A DNA stretch of 64,000 nt, from the NCBI RefSeq assembly GCF_027286325.1, contig NZ_CP114588.1:2567317-2631316 (forward strand), given 5' to 3'. The notes under the pieces are model-generated. The model saw only the letters and a list, made by a program, of their open reading frames with translations, was not told the DNA's origin and did no database searches. Numbering within the stretch: the first letter of the stretch is position 1; each line of letters opens with the position of its first letter. Source of the stretch: Salinivibrio kushneri (GTDB lineage Bacteria > Pseudomonadota > Gammaproteobacteria > Enterobacterales > Vibrionaceae). Made by a program: the position numbers and the translations under genes. Below are positions 60,736-64,000 of this stretch, piece after piece.

Positions 60736-60762
60736 ACGCCGCCAAACTGGGCGGCTTTTTTG
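60736..60762 (+). terminator. Terminator of rsd
   Basis: CGCCGCCAAACTGGGCGGCTTTTTTG: GCCGCC / GGGCGGC stem with a T run, 25 bases after rsd. Confidence 0.88.
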
Positions 60763-60800
60763 TTGCTGTCGTCACTGACAACCCCATACGCCAGATAAAC

Positions 60801-60831
60801 AAAAGGCACCTCCGAAGAGGTGCCTTTTTAT
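60801..60831 (-). terminator. Terminator of the rpoBC operon
   Basis: On the minus strand AAAAAGGCACCTC TTCG GAGGTGCCTTTT: a perfect 8-bp GC stem with a TTCG tetraloop, 38 bases after the rpoC stop. Confidence 0.92.
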
Positions 60832-60868
60832 TTCGCTGTGGGCGTTGATGTTATCAACGCTTCCACGC

Positions 60869-63800
60869 TTAGCTATCGTCGTTCAGGCCCGCGTTCAGTA
60901 GCGCGGCAAGATCTTGCGATGCTTGCTCTGCATCGACCTGAGGCGCAACAGGCTGCTCTGGCTCGGCACGTTTTGCTTGACGGTCTTTGTGATACGCGAA
61001 GCCAGTACCGGCTGGGATCAGACGACCCACAATCACGTTCTCTTTGAGACCACGCAAGTCATCACGTTTACCTGCCACGGCTGCTTCAGTCAGCACGCGC
61101 GTGGTTTCCTGGAACGATGCCGCTGAGATGAATGACTCAGTCGCCAACGAGGCTTTGGTGATACCCAGCAGATCACGACCAAAGGTCGCCGGCTGCTTGC
61201 CTTCCGCTTCCAGATCGCGGTTAGCAATCATCACACGTGAGTATTCCACCTGCTCGCCTTCCAAGAACTCGGTATCACCCGCAGACTTAATGGTCACCTT
61301 ACGCAACATCTGACGCACGATGGTCTCGATGTGCTTATCGTTGATCTTAACGCCCTGCAGACGGTAAACGTCTTGGACTTCGTTAGTGATGTATTCTGCT
61401 ACCGCGTGAATGCCACGCAAGCGCAGAATGTCGTGTGGTGATTCAGGACCGTCTGCGATCACATCACCTTTCTCGACTTTTTCACCTTCGAATACGTTGA
61501 GCTGACGCCATTTTGGAATCATCTCTTCGTAAGCTTTACCCTCTTCTGGCGTGATAATCAGGCGGCGCTTACCTTTGGTTTCTTTACCGAAGGAAACAGT
61601 ACCTGTGATCTCTGCCAAGATAGCCGGCTCTTTTGGCTTACGTGCTTCAAATAGGTCAGCAACACGTGGTAGACCACCAGTGATATCCTTGGTACCGCCG
61701 CTTTCTTGCGGGATACGAGCAAGGGTGTCACCAATACCAACGCTTGCACCGTCGTCCAGTTGAACGATCGCTTTACCTGGCAAGAAGTACTGAACTGGCA
61801 TATCAGTGCCAGGTACCATCACATCGTTGCCTTGCGCATCCACCAACTTCACCGCAGGGCGCTTGTCTTTACCGGATGATGGGCGCTCAGACGCATCCAT
61901 GACCACGATAGAAGACAGACCGGTGAGCTCGTCCGTTTGACGCTGCATAGTCGCACCATCAATCATATCCACGAAGCGAAGGCTACCTTCTACCTCGGTG
62001 ATGATTGGCATGGTGTGTGGGTCCCAGTTAGCCACTACGTCGCCGGCTTCAACGGCTTCGCCGTCTTGCTTGCTCAGCATGGCACCGTAAGGCACTTTGT
62101 AGCTCTCTTTGGTACGGCCAAACTCATCCACAATGGTCATCTCTGACGCACGCGAGGTAATCACTAGCTTACCGTCGCTATTGGTCACAGATTTCACATT
62201 GTGCAGGTGCATAGAACCTTTGTTCTTCACCTGGATGTTGTTTTCTGCTGCTGCACGCGATGCGGCACCACCAATGTGGAAGGTACGCATGGTCAGCTGG
62301 GTACCTGGCTCACCGATAGACTGTGCCGCGATAACGCCCACAGATTCACCGTGATTAACCAAGTGACCACGTGCCAAGTCACGCCCGTAACAGTTCGCAC
62401 AGCAACCAAAGTCAGTTTCACAGGTCACGACAGAGCGCACTTTTACCTTGTCGACAGAGTGGTGTTCAAGGATGTCACACCATTTCTCGTCCAACAGAGT
62501 ATTGCGTGGTGCCAGCACTTCTTCTGTACCCGGTTTGAGCACATCTTCGGCCACGACACGACCAAGCACACGCTCACGCAGCGCTTCTTTTACGTCACCG
62601 CCTTCGATAACCGCCATCATGTGGATACCGCCTTCGGTGCCACAATCGGTTTCGGTTACCACCACGTCTTGGGCAACGTCAACCAGACGACGAGTCAGGT
62701 AACCTGAGTTCGCTGTCTTCAATGCCGTATCCGCCAGACCTTTACGCGCACCGTGCGTGGAAATAAAGTACTGAAGTACGTTCAAACCTTCACGGAAGTT
62801 CGCGGTGATCGGCGTTTCGATGATCGAGCCATCCGGTTTCGCCATCAGACCACGCATACCGGCGAGCTGACGAATCTGTGCAGCAGAACCACGTGCGCCT
62901 GAATCGGCCATCATGTAAACACTGTTGAACGAGCTTTGTGTCTCTTCTTCACCGTCGCGGTTAATCACTGTCTCATTAGACAGGTTATCCATCATGGCTT
63001 TCGCGACTTGCTCGTTCGCCGCCGCCCAAATATCGATCACTTTGTTATAGCGCTCACCAGCGGTCACCAGACCCGACTGGAATTGCTCTTGGATTTCCGC
63101 AACTTCGCTTTCAGCCGCTTCAATCAGATCGTATTTCGCTTGTGGGATCACCATGTCGTCGATACCGACAGAGGTGCCCGACAGCGCTGAGTACGCAAAA
63201 CCTGTGTACATGATTTGGTCAGCAAAGATAACGGTATCTTTCAGACCCAGCTTACGGTAACAGGTGTTGAGCAAGTTAGAGATTTGCTTTTTGCCCAGCG
63301 GCTGGTTAACCAACTCGTATGGCAGGCCATCTGGGACAATCGTCCACAGCATGGCACGGCCAACTGTGGTATCGACTAACTCTTCTTTCTCAGTGCGAGC
63401 ACCCATCTCATCGATATCGATTTGCTTGATGCGCACTTTTACGCGGCTATGCAGTTCAGCATGACCGGTACGGTAAACTTTTTCAGCTTCACCTGGGCCA
63501 GCCAAGTACATGCCTTCGCCTTTACCGTTCACCTTCTCACGGGTCATATAATAAAGACCCAGTACCACGTCCTGAGACGGTACGATGATAGGATCACCGG
63601 ATGCTGGCGATAGGATGTTGTTAGTAGACATCATCAACGCACGCGCTTCGAGCTGGGCTTCCAGCGTCAGCGGTACGTGAACAGCCATCTGGTCACCATC
63701 GAAGTCAGCGTTATAGGCCGCACACACCAATGGGTGCAACTGAATCGCTTTACCTTCGATAAGCACAGGTTCAAACGCTTGGATACCCAAACGGTGAAGC

Positions 63801-64000
63801 GTTGGTGCACGGTTCAGCAGGACTGGGTGTTCACGGATGACTTCATCCAAGATATCCCATACCACAGCTTCTTCGCGCTCAACCATCTTCTTGGCCGCTT
63901 TAATGGTGGTCGCGAGACCACGAGTCTCAAGCTTGCCGTAGATAAACGGTTTAAATAGCTCTAGTGCCATTTTCTTTGGCAGACCACACTGATGCAGACG
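60869..64000 (-). CDS. rpoC: RNA polymerase beta' subunit (3' part; runs off the window)
   Basis: About 1,044 C-terminal residues of the roughly 1,400-residue subunit. The active-site loop [14 protein letters not shown] with the three magnesium-binding Asp is at about 63677-63712 on the minus strand. Downstream come the bridge/trigger-loop region ([23 protein letters not shown]), the second zinc-binding cysteines ([15 protein letters not shown]), and the C-terminus [11 protein letters not shown]. The frame stays open through the window edge ([17 protein letters not shown]), so the start lies outside. Convergent with rsd. Confidence 0.98.
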   Translation of the reverse strand, partial: RLHQCGLPKKMALELFKPFIYGKLETRGLATTIKAAKKMVEREEAVVWDILDEVIREHPVLLNRAPTLHRLGIQAFEPVLIEGKAIQLHPLVCAAYNADFDGDQMAVHVPLTLEAQLEARALMMSTNNILSPASGDPIIVPSQDVVLGLYYMTREKVNGKGEGMYLAGPGEAEKVYRTGHAELHSRVKVRIKQIDIDEMGARTEKEELVDTTVGRAMLWTIVPDGLPYELVNQPLGKKQISNLLNTCYRKLGLKDTVIFADQIMYTGFAYSALSGTSVGIDDMVIPQAKYDLIEAAESEVAEIQEQFQSGLVTAGERYNKVIDIWAAANEQVAKAMMDNLSNETVINRDGEEETQSSFNSVYMMADSGARGSAAQIRQLAGMRGLMAKPDGSIIETPITANFREGLNVLQYFISTHGARKGLADTALKTANSGYLTRRLVDVAQDVVVTETDCGTEGGIHMMAVIEGGDVKEALRERVLGRVVAEDVLKPGTEEVLAPRNTLLDEKWCDILEHHSVDKVKVRSVVTCETDFGCCANCYGRDLARGHLVNHGESVGVIAAQSIGEPGTQLTMRTFHIGGAASRAAAENNIQVKNKGSMHLHNVKSVTNSDGKLVITSRASEMTIVDEFGRTKESYKVPYGAMLSKQDGEAVEAGDVVANWDPHTMPIITEVEGSLRFVDMIDGATMQRQTDELTGLSSIVVMDASERPSSGKDKRPAVKLVDAQGNDVMVPGTDMPVQYFLPGKAIVQLDDGASVGIGDTLARIPQESGGTKDITGGLPRVADLFEARKPKEPAILAEITGTVSFGKETKGKRRLIITPEEGKAYEEMIPKWRQLNVFEGEKVEKGDVIADGPESPHDILRLRGIHAVAEYITNEVQDVYRLQGVKINDKHIETIVRQMLRKVTIKSAGDTEFLEGEQVEYSRVMIANRDLEAEGKQPATFGRDLLGITKASLATESFISAASFQETTRVLTEAAVAGKRDDLRGLKENVIVGRLIPAGTGFAYHKDRQAKRAEPEQPVAPQVDAEQASQDLAALLNAGLNDDS

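Overview
The window is a chromosomal stretch of a gamma-proteobacterium of the family Vibrionaceae. The gene order (fis-zntR-purHD-hupA-yjaG-hemE-nudC-rsd-rpoC, and acs-aroQ-accBC-prmA-dusB-fis) and the protein sequences support this. Lengthened V1 and V2 helices in the 16S gene suggest Salinivibrio, but the genus is inferred from memory of 16S sequences, not from a search.

Layout. 1-3.4 kb: clpB (cut by the window edge), pgeF, rluD and divergent bamD. 3.55-9.3 kb: a complete rrn operon on the minus strand (16S, tRNA-Glu, 23S, 5S) with P1 promoter, boxA sites and terminator. 9.5-13.9 kb: an SMR exporter, groESL behind a sigma-32 promoter, a MATE exporter and a MarR regulator. 14.1-18.9 kb: a homogentisate operon (hmgA, fahA, maiA, acetoacetyl-CoA synthetase) taking homogentisate to fumarate and acetoacetyl-CoA. 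19-24.1 kb: fxsA, aspA, dcuA, a zinc-independent ribosomal protein pair (rpmE2-rpmJ2) behind a Zur-like dyad, and a lone membrane-anchored DsbD-gamma-like thioredoxin.

24.2-38.1 kb is an acetate-switch locus: response regulator crbR, a DUF4212/sodium symporter pair, the SSF-fused hybrid kinase crbS, a DUF294/CBS protein with an exonuclease, and acs. A sequence motif, CTAAAGT with TGTCG five bases later, stands upstream of the symporter and acs genes, and a weaker copy precedes the DUF294 gene; I propose it as a shared regulatory site. 38.4-45.1 kb: aroQ-accBC, a PAS chemoreceptor, prmA, and dusB-fis behind a stringent-type promoter.

45,088-49,717 is a 4.6-kb integrated element between a 14-bp direct repeat whose left copy is the last bases of fis. 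It carries a tyrosine integrase, an AlpA-like regulator, a YagK/YfjJ (inovirus Gp2)-type protein, two uncharacterised proteins, an iteron-like cluster, and a divergent XRE repressor/four-helix membrane protein pair. Size, site and gene content fit the phage-inducible chromosomal minimalist islands (PICMIs) of Vibrionaceae. This is the most interesting region; its XRE/membrane pair is a candidate cargo or phage-interference module.

49.8-64 kb is housekeeping: zntR, purHD behind a PurR-like box, yjaH, hupA, a CNNM/CBS membrane protein, yjaG, a 2-hydroxyacid dehydrogenase, a uracil-DNA-glycosylase-family protein, hemE, nudC, rsd and the 3' three quarters of rpoC. No CRISPR array or insertion sequence was seen.
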